A stretch of 64,000 nt of DNA from Loripinus fragilis (lineage: Eukaryota; Mollusca; Bivalvia; Lucinida; Lucinidae): positions 77,305,144 to 77,369,143 of the forward strand of contig OZ026515.1 of the NCBI GenBank assembly GCA_964019695.1. Reading direction: 5' to 3'. Each line of letters begins with the position of its first letter. The stretch's first letter is position 1. The notes beneath the pieces were generated by a model. That model did not search any database. It was not told the DNA's origin and saw nothing but the letters and a program-made list of their open reading frames with translations. This document shows, in pieces, positions 1 through 10,469 of the stretch. A program made the position numbers and the translations under genes.

Positions 1-24
1 GGCCTATATTAAATAAACACTTCA

Positions 25-213
25 GATAGGAGGCAATCAAAAACGTTAATACTATCGACGAACGTGGATCCAAGATCGCTAGAAACAGAGCTTTCGACTG
101 CCGTTTGTCGCCAGACTGGCGACAAATGGCAATCGAAAACACTGTTTCCAGCGATCTGTGATCCGCGTTAATCGATTGTTCAGAGCGTTTTCGATTGCCG
201 CCTGTCCGATATG
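25..213. mobile_element. Foldback MITE, copy 1 of 2 (GGCAATC family)
   Basis: The segment is one long imperfect inverted repeat. The left end reads AGGCAATCAAAAACG and the right end is its complement, CGTTTTCGATTGCCGCCT. The centre is a second nested palindrome, TTTGTCGCCA facing TGGCGACAAA. It has no coding capacity. A second copy with the same arms and the same centre lies at 55247-55430, which shows that this is a dispersed family. The superfamily and target-site duplication are not clear by eye. Confidence 0.7.
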
Positions 214-472
214 ATAGAGGAGCGTATTTTATGCTAATTGAAATAGTTTGGTCATTTCTCCATAAAACATTAGCGACGTATATCTTAACTTGCAGACGAT
301 GTCCTTGAGCGGGCTTTAACGGCGTTGCAGCCCTCTGCTGCCATGTTGTAATGGGAATGAAGCCCGCGCACAGTGAATTGTCGCATTGCGACACGTTAAA
401 TTTAGATGAAAAGTACAATTGTCAGCGATTGAAACACGTCAAGTTTCTATAGTAAACACTCATAAGGTATAT

Positions 473-870
473 ACCCAGCTAACAAAAAAACGTTGTGAAA
501 ACGTTGTGACAACGTTTTAATTTGGTTGTGAAAACGTTTTGGTAAAACGTTTATACGAGCTTTTTTGGAAAGTTTTCTCAATGTTTGCAAAACGTTTTGG
601 TACAACGTTACAAAAAACGTTGTGAAAACGTTGTGACAACGGTTTGGTAGAACGTTGCAAAAAACATTGTGACAACGTTTTAATTTGGTTGTGAAAAAGT
701 TTCGGTAAAACGTTTATGCGAGCTTTTTTGGAAAGTTTTCTTAATGTTTGCAAAACGTTTTGGAAAAACGTTGCAGAAAACCCATTTTGCGACCTTCCTG
801 CAACCTTTCTAAAACCATTCTCCAACCTTCCCACGGCCTTTCTACAACCTTTCGGTGACCTTTATAACCC
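473..870 (+). repeat. AACGTT-rich repetitive element, left-end type
   Basis: The segment starts with ACCCAGCTAACA and is packed with AACGTTGTGA and AAAACGTT words. An internal direct repeat of about 163 bp (from about 511 and again from about 674) carries the same TTTAATTTGGTTGTG block twice. The right edge decays into short CAACCTTTCT-like repeats (about 790-862). The same family ends at 11696 with the complementary terminus TGTTAGCTGGGT, so the ends behave as terminal inverted repeats. No protein is encoded. Confidence 0.6.
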
Positions 871-1444
871 TTAAGGCAGATTCACATAGGATCTCAATTC
901 TGATTCAGATGCTATACTTTCATTACAGTGAGCAAATCCGAGTTATGCATCGATTTTCTTCCAACTTGCACATTTTGTTTTGATGCTTTGATCACGCCCC
1001 ATGCATAAACTTTTCAGTCATGTTATGTTAGCATGGGTCCTGCTCAAGGACACAAGACAGTGACTCCTCTGGTAGTGAGGCTTGAACTAGCAAAGTAAGG
1101 AAGGCAAGGATCAGGAATCTATAATGCTGCTTCTCGAGTCATTTTACTCATGGAAGTGTATGTGGTAGTCTCACTAGTCACCACTGCGTAGAGTACAGCT
1201 GCATGATGCCAAGGATTGGTCTGCATGTGGCATTTCCTGGTCATAATTGTTTCTTTTGGGGTCATTTTACATTGGGAATGCCCAAACTGCAATTGTGTGG
1301 AATGATGCATAGTTGTCTCAATGCTGCTTGGGTCGTTTCTGCCACACTTAACAGCCATTTCTCTAATCTATGAAAGCTAAAAAAGGTTCACCATGCAGAC
1401 TGAATATTTTAAGCCAGAAATCTGGGGACAGTAAGTACCACCTC
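871..1444. other. No gene or clear repeat seen
   Basis: AT-rich unique-looking sequence. Open frames here are short and have no splice-site support or recognisable motifs. Confidence 0.4.
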
Positions 1445-1935
1445 TTCAAGTAAGTTTGTCATGAGGATCGTTTATAACTTAAATCCACCTCTCCCAAACA
1501 AACCTGCATGAGGATCGACTGTGTCCGGGTATGCATCCATCTTTACATAACTGAAACAATATTTGATAAAACTGTTGAGTGTGACAGTTGTGACCAAACA
1601 CTAAAAATAGCTATATACGACATGGGTTACCATGTTTAAAATTGCATATAAAAATTGAAACAGTATCACATCTTGACATGACTGAAACAATTGTCGATAA
1701 AACTGTTTGTGACCAATCGTTTGAAATAGCTACAGGACAACAGCAACCATAATTATTATATGAAGCTAAGACAGAAAAACTGAGGTTCTTACCAACCTTC
1801 AACTGTGTAAATTTGTCATGAGAATTGTTCATGAAATAAAGCCACCACTCTAAAAGTTACCTGCATGAAGATTGAATGTGTCTAAGAATGCAAACACCTT
1901 TACATGACTGAAAAAATGGTTGATAAAACGGAGCA
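1445..1935 (+). repeat. Degenerate direct repeats
   Basis: The words TTTGTCATGAG..T, ACCTGCATGA.GAT and TGACTGAAA.AAT.GTTGATAAAAC recur about 357 bp apart, with a partial third copy about 125 bp after the first. The copies have diverged considerably. This is an old tandem duplication without coding potential. Confidence 0.45.
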
Positions 1936-2232
1936 GAGCAACAGATATGCCCAAACTCCTGGAAAGGAATGGGTCCGATTCCTAGCGGTAAATATTAGTC
2001 TATGCAAGTAAACCCTAAGAGCTGCCTGCATAATAGGGACTATTCACCTGTCCTACTCATGGATAGCTTCTAAATTTGTCCAAAATGTTACTATAGCAAA
2101 AAGTAGAAGTTAAATAAGTGACAGTCAGTGTTCTGTGGCTCTTCCTCACAGTGCTATGGGTTGGTCTGCGGTGTGTGACTGTGGTATTTCAAGATCACAC
2201 TTTCTTGACTTCATATATGGGCTTCAAAGGGT

Positions 2233-2244
2233 GGGGGGGGGGGG
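2233..2244 (+). repeat. Poly-G run (12)
   Basis: Twelve consecutive G residues. One of several long G or C runs in the window (also 10825-10841, 11817-11837, 23066-23075 and 28930-28944). Confidence 0.9.
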
Positions 2245-2346
2245 CAAAGTTGCTCTTTAATACCAATGGAGACAGTGACTTCATCCAAAACTATAAGCAA
2301 TGACAGCTACCTACAAATAAACAAAACACATAACACAGAGATCTAT

Positions 2347-2439
2347 TTATTTCACTACATCAAAATGATAATCATCAGGGTCACTGTGTAGTGTGGCTTC
2401 ATTTTGTGCATCTGTAGCCTCCGCCTCTTCCGCTTGAGC
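2347..2439 (-). CDS. Terminal coding exon of an unrecognised minus-strand gene
   Basis: On the minus strand a strong acceptor (pyrimidine tract then TTTTTTCAG) sits just right of 2439. The exon reads 30 codons and a TAA stop at 2347-2349. The peptide is very acidic: it begins AQAEEAEATDAQNEATLHSD and ends DDYHFDVVK. The exon starts in phase 0, which matches the phase-0 donor of the exon at 6260-6372. An AATAAA overlaps the stop codon, but its use as a polyadenylation signal is not established. The acidic tail suggests a soluble cytoplasmic C-terminus; no family is recognised. Confidence 0.6.
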   Translation of the reverse strand, partial: AQAEEAEATDAQNEATLHSDPDDYHFDVVK

Positions 2440-2865
2440 CTGAAAAAAATAAAGATTTTGATGGATTATTAAGATAAGCTTTTGTGTCAATTGGATATTT
2501 ACGAAACCTGATTATCCTAAATTGCTTACTTGCAAAATCAATTGCGTATTTTTTTTTTTACCCTACGTTTTTTGTGAATACAAATAATATCCACGTTTTT
2601 CTTATTGAATGTAGCCATCGGGAATTTGCCTGCATATATTTATTCACTCACATCGTTTGCCTTTCTAGAGCATCCAAATAGTGGATTTTGTCATACCTCT
2701 GAAACTAATATCCTCCCCTTTTGATATTTATCGCTTGGATACACATTGCTAGTTTCACTTCCATGTTTTTTCTGCTAAATACTTGACTGGTCATCGATAT
2801 CTTATCCATAAAACTGGAGTTTTACAGCGCGCACGCTAGTAAAAAAATCAATACCCGACTTGCAT

Positions 2866-3071
2866 TTATGTATTACCCAAATGGAAAGAAATTGTCCAAA
2901 TGGTACGCAATGACATTGCATGTAATTGCATACCGCTCGAAAGAATTGCTTTTTTGGTACGCATGCATTTAATTTTAATTGCTTTTTGCAACAGCGCCTG
3001 CTTCAATGTTGCAGCAATTTGGGTTTCGATTAGTACTTCATCTGCTTTTGGATGTTTTCTTAAATATGCTT
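2866..3071 (-). pseudogene. Duplicated or alternative C-terminal exon
   Basis: On the minus strand an acceptor (TATATTCAG) lies just right of 3071. It is followed by a frame reading EAYLRKHPKADEVLIETQIA and then ATLKQALLQK, which aligns position by position with EGYMRDHLEADERRIENQIG in the exon at 6260-6372. The entry phase is the same (two bases complete the first codon). No good donor follows the similar part; the frame instead runs open to a stop at about 2866. It is therefore either a decayed tandem copy of the upstream exon or a mutually exclusive alternative last exon. Confidence 0.5.
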
Positions 3072-3124
3072 CTGAATATAAAATGCATACACCCATGTAT
3101 GGTAAAATCTGTATTCTAAATGCA

Positions 3125-3162
3125 AACAGTGAAGAGTTCATCAGGGTCTGTACTGTTTATTA
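3125..3162. repeat. Short copy of the CAGTGAAGA/CAGGGTCTG hairpin repeat
   Basis: AAACAGTGAAG is followed by CATCAGGGTCTGTACTGTTT, the two arms of a small hairpin. Fuller copies of the same hairpin occur at 31404-31470 and 48125-48192. Confidence 0.5.
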
Positions 3163-3232
3163 GGATTAAAATGACCTTTAAGGACAGAAATACATCAAAA
3201 TTAAAAAATTCTACCAGTGACCACTTAAAACA

Positions 3233-4374
3233 TATACTTAAGGAATAAAGAAACGCAACAAACACTTCGAGTCATTATAAGTATACAATATGAAGGAAGT
3301 TTTAGTGCAAATGATATTTATCCATAGGAGCAGTATGTGTCCGTCAAATTAAAGCAGGTTCAACGTAATTATCGATTACGTAATCATTTTGGTATGCGCG
3401 TAACCAGCCTGACCCCCCGTAGTAAACTGCTGAAACAGAGTCAATAAAAGCAAAGTTTGAATCAACCGTCGATTTCTTGTTTTAAAAAGTCTTGGCATAG
3501 ATTGCGGATCAAGGAAATGATCAAATGGCGACGTTTCTGTAGGATTCTAAAACGGCTTAACGTCATTAACGTCAACTCTGAATATTGCGTGAAACGCGTA
3601 AACTTTCTTTTCTGCTTGAGATTTATTCATTACAAGGACGTTTTGTTCAAGAATTATGACTTGAGATCTTCAGACGTCAAAAAACCTTAATTATGACGTC
3701 AAAATTCGATATCCTACGTTTTAGCCGTTTCCATGATGTTTGCGTGTTTCTAATGATAAAATGGTCCAGTGACAAAGTTTAGGTTCTAGTTAACAAGTTT
3801 GGTGACCACTCTCGGCATGTAATCAGACGTTTTCTCTTGCATTATGCCATGCTTTGTTTGGCTAACGTCAATATAAACACCTTACCAGCGTATTTCTACG
3901 GTATCTGAAAAGTCAGTTTTTTCCCAAGAAAGCATATTCTGATGTCTCTAGGTTTATCTTATCCCATATATTCACCAGCGACCCAAACCCGACGGCTCTA
4001 AGTGACGTTTATCGTTTATTCACTACCATTGTGTATCTTGCCATTCAAGTAGCGTGTTTTGACGCAATATTTGACTGCATTACGAATATGATTGGACGTT
4101 TGTTTAATTTGCACATTGCCAAGTCGACGCCAAATACCCAACCATGGAAAAGACGGGGTTTCTTGATCTTTATTCTGACGTTAACGCCACATTTTACGTT
4201 TTCATATGTTTTCATCATGCAGCGTAAAATGTAGCGTTAAAATGACGTTTTGGTATTTCATCACATGCTATAACTACTCAATAAGAAATTTTCAAAAGAG
4301 ATTTCACTAAACCGTCATTTAAACGCGCAAAAATTATATTTTTGTCTGTTGCATTTCTTTATTCCTTAAGTATA
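3233..4374. mobile_element. Non-autonomous TIR DNA transposon, 1142 bp
   Basis: The left end reads TATACTTAAGGAATAAAGAA and the right end is its near-perfect complement, closing with CCTTAAGTATA. The arms extend through AAACGCAACA / TGTTGCAT. TATA at both borders is either a 4-bp target duplication or part of the terminus. The interior is rich in ACGT, GACGTC and TTAACGTC words and carries no transposase frame. The element at 52979-54120 has the same length, the same TATACT termini and a similar AAACGCA word near the ends, so the two are probably related. The superfamily is not assigned. Confidence 0.65.
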
Positions 4375-4387
4375 TATTGGGCACAGG

Positions 4388-4550
4388 ACTTTAGTTAAGA
4401 GTGTGTAACGAAAATTAAATTTTCTTATTTCTCAACCAAAACATATGTTGTGGCTACATAAAAGAACTGTCTCAATGAGACGGTTCTTTTGAGCAACCAA
4501 AACATATGTTAAAACTGATGGGTAAGAAAATATTTACAATTTTACGCTGA
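4388..4550. mobile_element. GTCTCA hairpin MITE, copy A
   Basis: A palindromic core, AGAACTGTCTCAATGAGACG then GTTCT, is flanked on each side by AACATATGTT and by runs resembling TTCTTATTTCTCAACC and its complement. The left edge begins near TTAGTTAAGAGTGTGTAAC. At least seven other copies are in this window, making it the most abundant hairpin family here. It has no coding capacity. Confidence 0.7.
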
Positions 4551-4559
4551 ACATTTTTG

Positions 4560-5490
4560 TTTATACAAATCTGTGGGGCAGCTCCATGTGTATGGAAAAC
4601 CCTAAATGTTGGTTTTCTTTTGCTCTGGTATTCAGTTGTATGTATAGTGCGACCAGGTAAAAGACCTTGGGCGTGTCAGACAGAACACTGCCATTCACTG
4701 TCAATTTAGTCTGGTCAACAGTAAATTGGGTAAAACAGCATAGGTACGCTTTAATCGTGCAAAACAACTGAACCGCAGACGACAAAGGTGACCTTCTTTT
4801 TACGCTTAGTATGCCCAAAGCTAAATGGAAAAAATGCATTAGATATGCTGTAGATGAAAATATTCTTCCAAATTCTGTTCCTTTGGCAAGAAAATGATTT
4901 CGGTTTTAGCTCTGACTCAAAAAAATAGCATTACAAAAACAACAACGTCAAAACAGCCCCCTCCCATACACACACACACAACATCAATAAAAAAATCGAC
5001 ATGATAAGGGTTCAATATCCAAACCACGGGGAAAGGGTTCACAGATCTTTTATGAAACAATAAAACTTGTGTGATTGTAGATTTCATTGCCGAAAATTGA
5101 TGTTTTTGCTTGAATAGTTTAAGACACATGTACGTGTTTAAGATATGTGTACGTGCATATTTCAAACAGCAGCTTAACGTAGGTATATCTGCACTGATCA
5201 GATTCATCTGCAATAACTCGAAACGTTTTTGTTCACGATACGGCAACTAAAAAACTACAGTTATATTGGTGTGGAGAGTTTCACAGATGGATGAATACGC
5301 AAACAATGCGACCTGACTAACCCATTTGCAAATGTATGTGTCCAGGGGTTGAACTTAGCTAAGAACCGCCCAACGTCTCTTATCTGGACTGAGTATACTG
5401 TTCAGTCCTTTTCTTTGATTAATCTCCCTTTTGTATCTTGATCTATATGTACTAGGAGAGGATCCGTTGATAAGTTAGGGATGAGAATAC
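4560..5490. other. No gene seen
   Basis: Apart from a short CA run near 4968-4980, no repeat family or exon was identified. A 109-codon minus-strand frame at 4917-5246 has no motif or splice context and is treated as chance. Confidence 0.4.
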
Positions 5491-5494
5491 CTAG

Positions 5495-5900
5495 AACATG
5501 ATGATGGGAGGTCCACTCAATGTTTCTGCGCAAGTTTTGTCAAAATCTGGCCAGTATTTCAGACAAGACATTTTCATTGTTATATATTTGTTGACGTTTA
5601 AATTGAGACAAAAATATAATCACTTCTCAAAGTCCTTGCAATGATGTGCCATTTTGGTTAAAATCTGGCAATTGGCCCAGAAGATAGAGTTCAGACAAAA
5701 CGTTTTCAAAGTTATATGACCCTGGTGACCTTGCTAATTAGACTAAGGTCATGAAATATCTACTCATTCTTTTAGGCTGTCCTAAATAAGTATCCGTTAA
5801 AATTGGATTACCCAACATCAGATATAAATTAAGGCAAAATTCTTCAAAATTAAATTGGAAAAATGTAGATCCTGATCAGATGTAATTATTAGATATATGG
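5495..5900. repeat. Diverged interspersed repeat (TTTGGTCAAAATCTGG family)
   Basis: Words such as GTCAAAATCTGGCCAGTATT and TTTTGGTTAAAATCTGGC recur here, and related words occur at 7195-7480 and 16890-16950. No termini are resolved; these are probably old copies of one dispersed repeat. Confidence 0.4.
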
Positions 5901-6259
5901 ACAATTATAAACCTATGATACAAGTTGAGGATGCACATTTTTTAACTTAAATCCTTAAATGAATTGCCATTAATTTACATAAAACAATAACTGCTGGGAA
6001 AAAGACTGGAAACCTACTATGTCAGAATGACTAGGGGATAAGTTGTTGGTGAGTTTCTTATTTTTAAATGTAAAGTCTACTCGGCCAATTTTGTTTTTAT
6101 CATAAAATCTTAGCAAATGTTACTGCAAAATGATAAAACAATATTTTATACGAAAAATTCAACTTTTATTCGGTTGAGACAAATTAAAATTCTTATTTGG
6201 TCAAAGCAGAGTCTTGATTCATGTTTGACCTTTGACATTAACACATATAAATAACTTAC

Positions 6260-6372
6260 CTTAATAGGTTGCATGACACTGCCTTTCTGAAAAGGAGCTT
6301 CCTTTAATGCTGTCCCAATCTGGTTTTCAATTCGTCTTTCATCTGCTTCAAGATGATCTCTCATATACCCTT
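6260..6372 (-). CDS. Penultimate coding exon of the left-hand minus-strand gene
   Basis: The exon has textbook borders on the minus strand: acceptor TGTATTTTCAG and donor AAG|GTAAGTTAT. The 113 bases encode (E/K)GYMRDHLEADERRIENQI, then GTALKEAPFQKGSVMQPIK, a charged, probably helical segment. It enters needing one base from the previous exon and leaves in phase 0, matching the terminal exon at 2347-2439. The exon at 7512-7611 ends in phase 0, so an unseen exon of 3n+1 bases, or a different parse, must lie between them. A diverged copy lies at 2866-3071. The family is not recognised. Confidence 0.65.
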
Positions 6373-7190
6373 CTGAAAATACATATACATTGTACCCATA
6401 AAATATTAGGGCTGCAACAATACAGTAGCCTTACAATAATATCACCATATTTGTCTCATGATATAATTATGTATAACAATACATTTTAGGCAACATAAGA
6501 ACCTTAGAAATAGAATCTATGAAATTAGGAGCATTAAATATGTAACCCAATACATTTTTGGCAGCTTATCTTGATTTGTATGTACTAGGACATGAAACAT
6601 TGACACATTTGGGATCTTTAATGGAAACCAAACATCTATGTGTCTTGATCCACATCAGAAATAAGGGTGAGGTTACTATCACCAAACATGTTTAAGAGCT
6701 CCAGTAAGAAAATTAAACTAATAAAAATATACTCACATATATTAAGTTATTAACACTTGTCATGCAGTGGCATGTTTTTATATACTATATTCTTCGCCAG
6801 ATAAGCAAGGTTCCAATTGTAACTGTGTGTTTACGGGGTGGAAAACTTTGTAGATTCTGATCAGCTGGATTCCCATGAGCTAGCTGATCTGGATCAACAC
6901 TGTTTATCAGAAATAAGCATGAAATGCAGAAAAATCAATTTAAGGAACAATGGTTAAATTTCTTTATATTACATGTGAAAACATATATATTTCTTTAAAA
7001 ATTCATGTCTATTGAATAACACTAAGAGCAGTATCCCTATTGTATTTGTATTGTGAAATGACCCCACAATACGACAGACTTATCGAAGGAAATAGTATCG
7101 TGATATGATGCTCTTTCAGCGAATATCAAAACAGTTCTAGTTTGTAGATAGTGTGGATGCCACAATAAGCATATGAATTAATGTTTAGTA
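6373..7190. other. Probable intron, no exon seen
   Basis: Minus-strand candidate exons here were tried by hand (for example one with donor near 6733 and acceptor near 6820), but all carry in-frame stops in the required phase. A small exon of 3n+1 bases is predicted somewhere in 6373-7511. Confidence 0.4.
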
Positions 7191-7194
7191 AGCA

Positions 7195-7480
7195 GATTTG
7201 TTACTACATGTATTTACAATTAAATTAAAAAATCCATGCAAGTTTGGTCAAATCCATGCACTTGTTCAGAAGATAACACACGGAAACCATATTTTGGACA
7301 TTTCAAAGTGGCACTGTGACCTTGAAAATTAGGTCAAGGTCAACAAAATTTGATCAACTTCTCCCCTCCTCCCAACACTGTATCTGCAAGTTTGGTCAAA
7401 ATCAATTAACTGGTTCAGAAGATAATGCAGGTGAACAAAAAAAGCGAACACCGATGGGATCTGCACCAAAAAAAATATAT
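7195..7480. repeat. Interspersed repeat (CAAGTTTGGTCAAA ... GGTTCAGAAGATA family)
   Basis: The block GCAAGTTTGGTCAAA..TC.AT followed by ..TTCAGAAGATAA occurs twice, at about 7227 and 7385, separated by CTTGAAAATTAGGTCAAGGT. The same family is seen at 5495-5900 and 16890-16950. Confidence 0.5.
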
Positions 7481-7511
7481 TCCCTTGGAGGACATAAATA
7501 AAGACTCTTAC

Positions 7512-7611
7512 CCATATGAGAATGGTTAAACACCACAAAGCAGTTTCCACTTCTCTTTGTCTGGAATTTCGTAACATCTTGCTCTCATTTTGGCCAGCAA
7601 ACATATTTTCC
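7512..7611 (-). CDS. Internal coding exon of the left-hand minus-strand gene
   Basis: On the minus strand the acceptor is AATTTGCTTCAG and the donor is ATATGG|GTAAGAGT, both strong. The 100-base exon takes two bases from the previous exon and then reads ENMFAGQNESKMLRNSRQRE followed by VETALWCLTILIW. Its last 10 residues are hydrophobic and could be a buried helix or the start of a membrane segment. The entry phase matches the 24-base exon at 10441-10464. The other two frames contain stops. No known family is recognised. Confidence 0.6.
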
Positions 7612-8017
7612 CTGAAGCAAATTAAATGTTAGATAATTGATTATTTTAGGCTCAGAAACACTATTCTTAATCAACACACGGGCAAAACACGCAAACCTTC
7701 CAAGCTTAATGCTGAAAAAAATATTTTTATGAATTTTGAAAGGCATTTCTGTCAGGAAAGTAAATAATATATGCCTACTCTACAGAGTCTACCTAAAACT
7801 TTCAAACCTGTTATCCAAAACACACTTATTTTTTTATTTGGTCTTGGTGCTTTAAGAGTTAAAATTACAATTATGTACAACTGGCAGTCATGGTGCATGT
7901 ATTATTTGTTCTATACAAAAATCCCCCCCCCAAAGTTTCCTAATGAATGTAATTGTTATTCAAACTGAAGCTATTTAGCCTAAAGAATCAAAATATCTGG
8001 CCCCATCGTTTTGGTTT

Positions 8018-8340
8018 TGGGTGATTCTTTATATCCCAGTCAATAGTTAATGGTCATGTTGGGACGGACAGTTCACCTAACCACACTTTTTTCTTGGGCA
8101 AGCTTGACTAAGCAGTTAACCAGTACTTCCTGCACGTACTTTCGCTTGTAACTGACCTCCTCCCTTCTTGAATCAGTGGAAGGGAGGAGAATGACTGTAG
8201 AAATCATTTAATGATCGATCTCCGCCAAAGTATGGGACCAGACCCCGGGGACCGGACCAGGATCGAACTCGCGACCCCTGGATCTGCAACCAGACACATA
8301 TCTGCAGCCAAACAGGTTACTGACTGCGCTATGCGGCCCT
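8018..8340 (-). mobile_element. tRNA-derived SINE, family B, copy 1
   Basis: Read on the minus strand, the head has a tRNA-like A box (TAGCGCAGTCAGT) and B box (CGAGTTCGATCC). The body contains TTAAATGATTTC, TCATTCTCCTCCCTTCC, GTCAGTTACAAGCGAAAGTA and AAAGTGTGGTTAGGTGAACT. It ends in GACTGGGATATAAAGAATCA. Two more copies lie at 8815-9085 and 55466-55775. The internal promoter boxes explain pol III transcription of such elements; no protein is encoded. Confidence 0.75.
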
Positions 8341-8645
8341 GTGCTTTATCATTGTGTCATTCAACCTCATAATCTTGAAACTTGACTTTGTGCATATGAA
8401 AACCGAATTATTTGGCGCTATTATGACACTATCTTTTGTTTGTTTGTTTTAATTGTCTCCCTCCCTCAACAATTTTTCAGTCATGTCAGGATGATTTTCT
8501 GTCTTCCTGCGTTTAACCAGCTGAGCATAAAGTGTCTAGCTCAAGGACACAGCATAGTAAATAATGTATGTTTAAACTATAATCAAATGGTGGATTTGAT
8601 AAAGCACAGGTTTAGATAAACAAAAACTTAAATGTAAATTGTTAT

Positions 8646-8808
8646 TATTTTCTTTCTTACCCATATGACTGTTTTGGGTGCTCAAAAGAACCGTCTCATT
8701 GAGATGAAGAACCGTCTCAGTGAGATGGTTCTTTTGAGTACCCACAACATATGTTATGGATCGAAAATAAGAAAATGCCTTTTGCTACACACTGTTAACT
8801 AAAGGTCT
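8646..8808. mobile_element. GTCTCA hairpin MITE, copy B
   Basis: This copy has a duplicated core, with AGAACCGTCTCA appearing twice before the closing GATGGTTCTTTTGAGTACCC. The flanking ACCCACAACATATGTT and the right edge CACACTGTTAACTAAAGG match copy A in reverse. It sits between two SINE family B copies in opposite orientations. Confidence 0.65.
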
Positions 8809-8814
8809 AAAAAC

Positions 8815-9085
8815 CAGGCTGTGGAGGGCAATAGGTAGCACCGAAAACTGCACATCCAGGGGACGTGAGTTTGATCCCGGCCCAGTCCCATTCTTTTGTG
8901 GAGTTTGATCATAAATAATTTCTGTGGTCATTCTCCTCCTTCTGCCGATTCAAGAAGGGTTGTTATCAGTTACTGGGTAACCGCTTGGCCAAGCTTGCCA
9001 AGGAAAAGTGTGGTTAAGGTGAACTGACCGTCTCGACATGACCATAGCTGTTGACTCAGACGTAAAAAATCGAAACAAATAACTA
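8815..9085 (+). mobile_element. tRNA-derived SINE, family B, copy 2
   Basis: The B box GTGAGTTTGATCCCGGCCC is present, as are the family B body words TTCTGTGGTCATTCTCCTCC, GATTCAAGAAGGGTTGTTAT and GTGTGGTTAAGGTGAACTGA. It ends in TTGACTCAGACGTAAAAAAT. The tRNA-like head is more diverged than in copy 1. Confidence 0.65.
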
Positions 9086-9145
9086 AAGACCTATAAAGGT
9101 GTGCATCATTTAAACCTTAAGCACCAATCACCACTGCAGCAGCAG

Positions 9146-9325
9146 ACAGCGCAGTGGCTCAGTGGTAGAGTGTTTGACTTGAGACCGAGGGGCCGGGAGT
9201 TTGAGCCTCACCGGCATCACTGCGTTGTGGTCCTTGAGCAAGACACATTTATCCTAACTTAGTACTGGTTAAACCCAGGAAGATCCGTCCTGTTTAACTG
9301 AAAGATTGTTGATGGGATGTAAAAA
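9146..9325 (+). mobile_element. tRNA-derived SINE, family A, copy 1
   Basis: The head GCAGTGGCTCAGTGGTAGAG supplies the A box. GGGAGTTTGAGCC supplies a mutated B box. The body has CACTGCGTTGTGGTCCTTGA, GCAAGACACATTTATCCTA and TTAGTACTGGTTAAACCC. It ends GAAAGATTGTTGATGGGATG. CAGCAGCAG on both sides (9137-9145 and 9326-9334) is a probable target-site duplication. Confidence 0.75.
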
Positions 9326-9781
9326 CAGCAGCAGTAGACGACAAATTTTGCTACATATGCCTAATTTTTGAAAAAATAAGGTATTTTTCACGAGAATCTC
9401 CTGCCAACAGACCATTCTCATGAAATATGCCTTATTTATTATATTTGAAAAGGCAGCAAAATTTGAAATTGTAGTCTGCTGCAAATTAGAGGTGGTGCTT
9501 TATGGGTTAATAACACATAAGTCTTTTCAAAAAGTGTGTGTGTGTGATACTATTGCCTGATGGACCTTATTTTGATTGCATCTGACAGAATGGTACAATG
9601 TATATGTTCTAAAATTTGGAACACTCTAAAATTATGAACACCTAAAATTATTGCGGAAAATAATTTTTAAAACATCCTAAAAAATCGAACACTGCCCTGT
9701 TTTTTGAAAAGTCTATAATTAGGAACACAAGTTATTTTTGTAATCTAACATACACAAGTAAAAACAGATTTAATATAACAT

Positions 9782-10022
9782 AATTGAGCCGCGACATGAG
9801 ATTTCCAACAATGTGGTATTTGCGACCGTCAAAGTCTCAGACCAGCCTGCACATATGCGCAGTCTGATCAGAGCCTTTTAGTCGCTTAAAAATTCTTTGA
9901 CTTTAAGCTACTGACCGAACATCATTTGGAGTTTCTAAGCTTAAAGGGGGCTGCACAGGCTCACCTAAGTCTACGCATGTCAAAATGCCACATTGTTGCA
10001 ACTCTCACGTCGCGGCTCATAT
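9782..10022. mobile_element. TIR MITE, copy 1 (GAGCCGCGACATGAGA family)
   Basis: The left end ATTGAGCCGCGACATGAGA is inverted at the right end as CTCACGTCGCGGCTCAT. The interior contains GTCTCAGACCAGCCTGC, GCGCAGTCTGATCAGAGCC and TCAAAATGCCACATTGTTG. A second copy at 34755-35002 is inserted in the X-box tandem array. AT/TA-rich borders suggest TA-targeting insertion, as in mariner-like MITEs. Confidence 0.65.
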
Positions 10023-10125
10023 ATATGGGTGTTAAAAAGAACCGTCTCATTGAGAACCCACAGTATATGATTTGGTTGAGAATGAGTAAATTGATTTTTT
10101 ATCTCTTATCTAGAGGCCTTAGACG
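10023..10125. mobile_element. GTCTCA hairpin MITE, copy C (truncated)
   Basis: AAAGAACCGTCTCATTGAGA is followed directly by ACCCACAGTATATGATTTGG, so most of one hairpin arm has been deleted. It abuts the preceding TIR MITE with no spacer. Confidence 0.55.
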
Positions 10126-10440
10126 GGGAAAAGGCATCACCATTAACTGTTGTAAAAAGTGAGAATCTGAAACCACAAATACTTAATTTGGGGCAACAGA
10201 GCAAAACCCCGAAGCAAAACCAGACCTGATATCCTCAACCCCTTTCCCTCTACCCAGTACGTAATTGTATTTTTATATTTTTTGTAAATTTCAAGCTCCT
10301 TGTACCCGTTGGACAAAACACGGGAGGGGTGAATCAGCTGTTTCGGTGTTTGTTTAATTTCAATACTGTAGCAGCACTTTAATTCATTAAATTTCTGATG
10401 ATTTTTTATGATTTGCATCGTTGTGTTATGGTTAACTTAC

Positions 10441-10464
10441 CTCAAGTTCCTGTATCCTTGAAAT
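10441..10464 (-). CDS. 24-base microexon of the minus-strand gene
   Basis: On the minus strand the acceptor ACACTTCTCACAG and the donor CTTGAG|GTAAGTTAACC bracket 24 bases. In the phase that joins the exons at 52560-52644 and 7512-7611, the microexon encodes about FQGYRNL with split codons at both ends. In phase 0 it would read ISRIQELE. Being a multiple of three it preserves frame, so it could be alternatively included. Support is the paired splice sites and the phase fit only. Confidence 0.45.
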
Positions 10465-10469
10465 CTGTG

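Noticed and set aside
517..834. 105-codon minus-strand frame with an internal repeat
   Set aside because: It is the translation of the AACGTT-rich repeat; the repeated peptide reflects the 163-bp duplication.
3886..3904. 19-base exon with acceptor and donor on the minus strand
   Set aside because: It lies inside the 1142-bp transposon and is too short to support without phase evidence.
9146..9215. tRNA gene
   Set aside because: A and B boxes are present, but the sequence continues into the SINE A body and cannot fold as a complete tRNA; three other copies have the same body.
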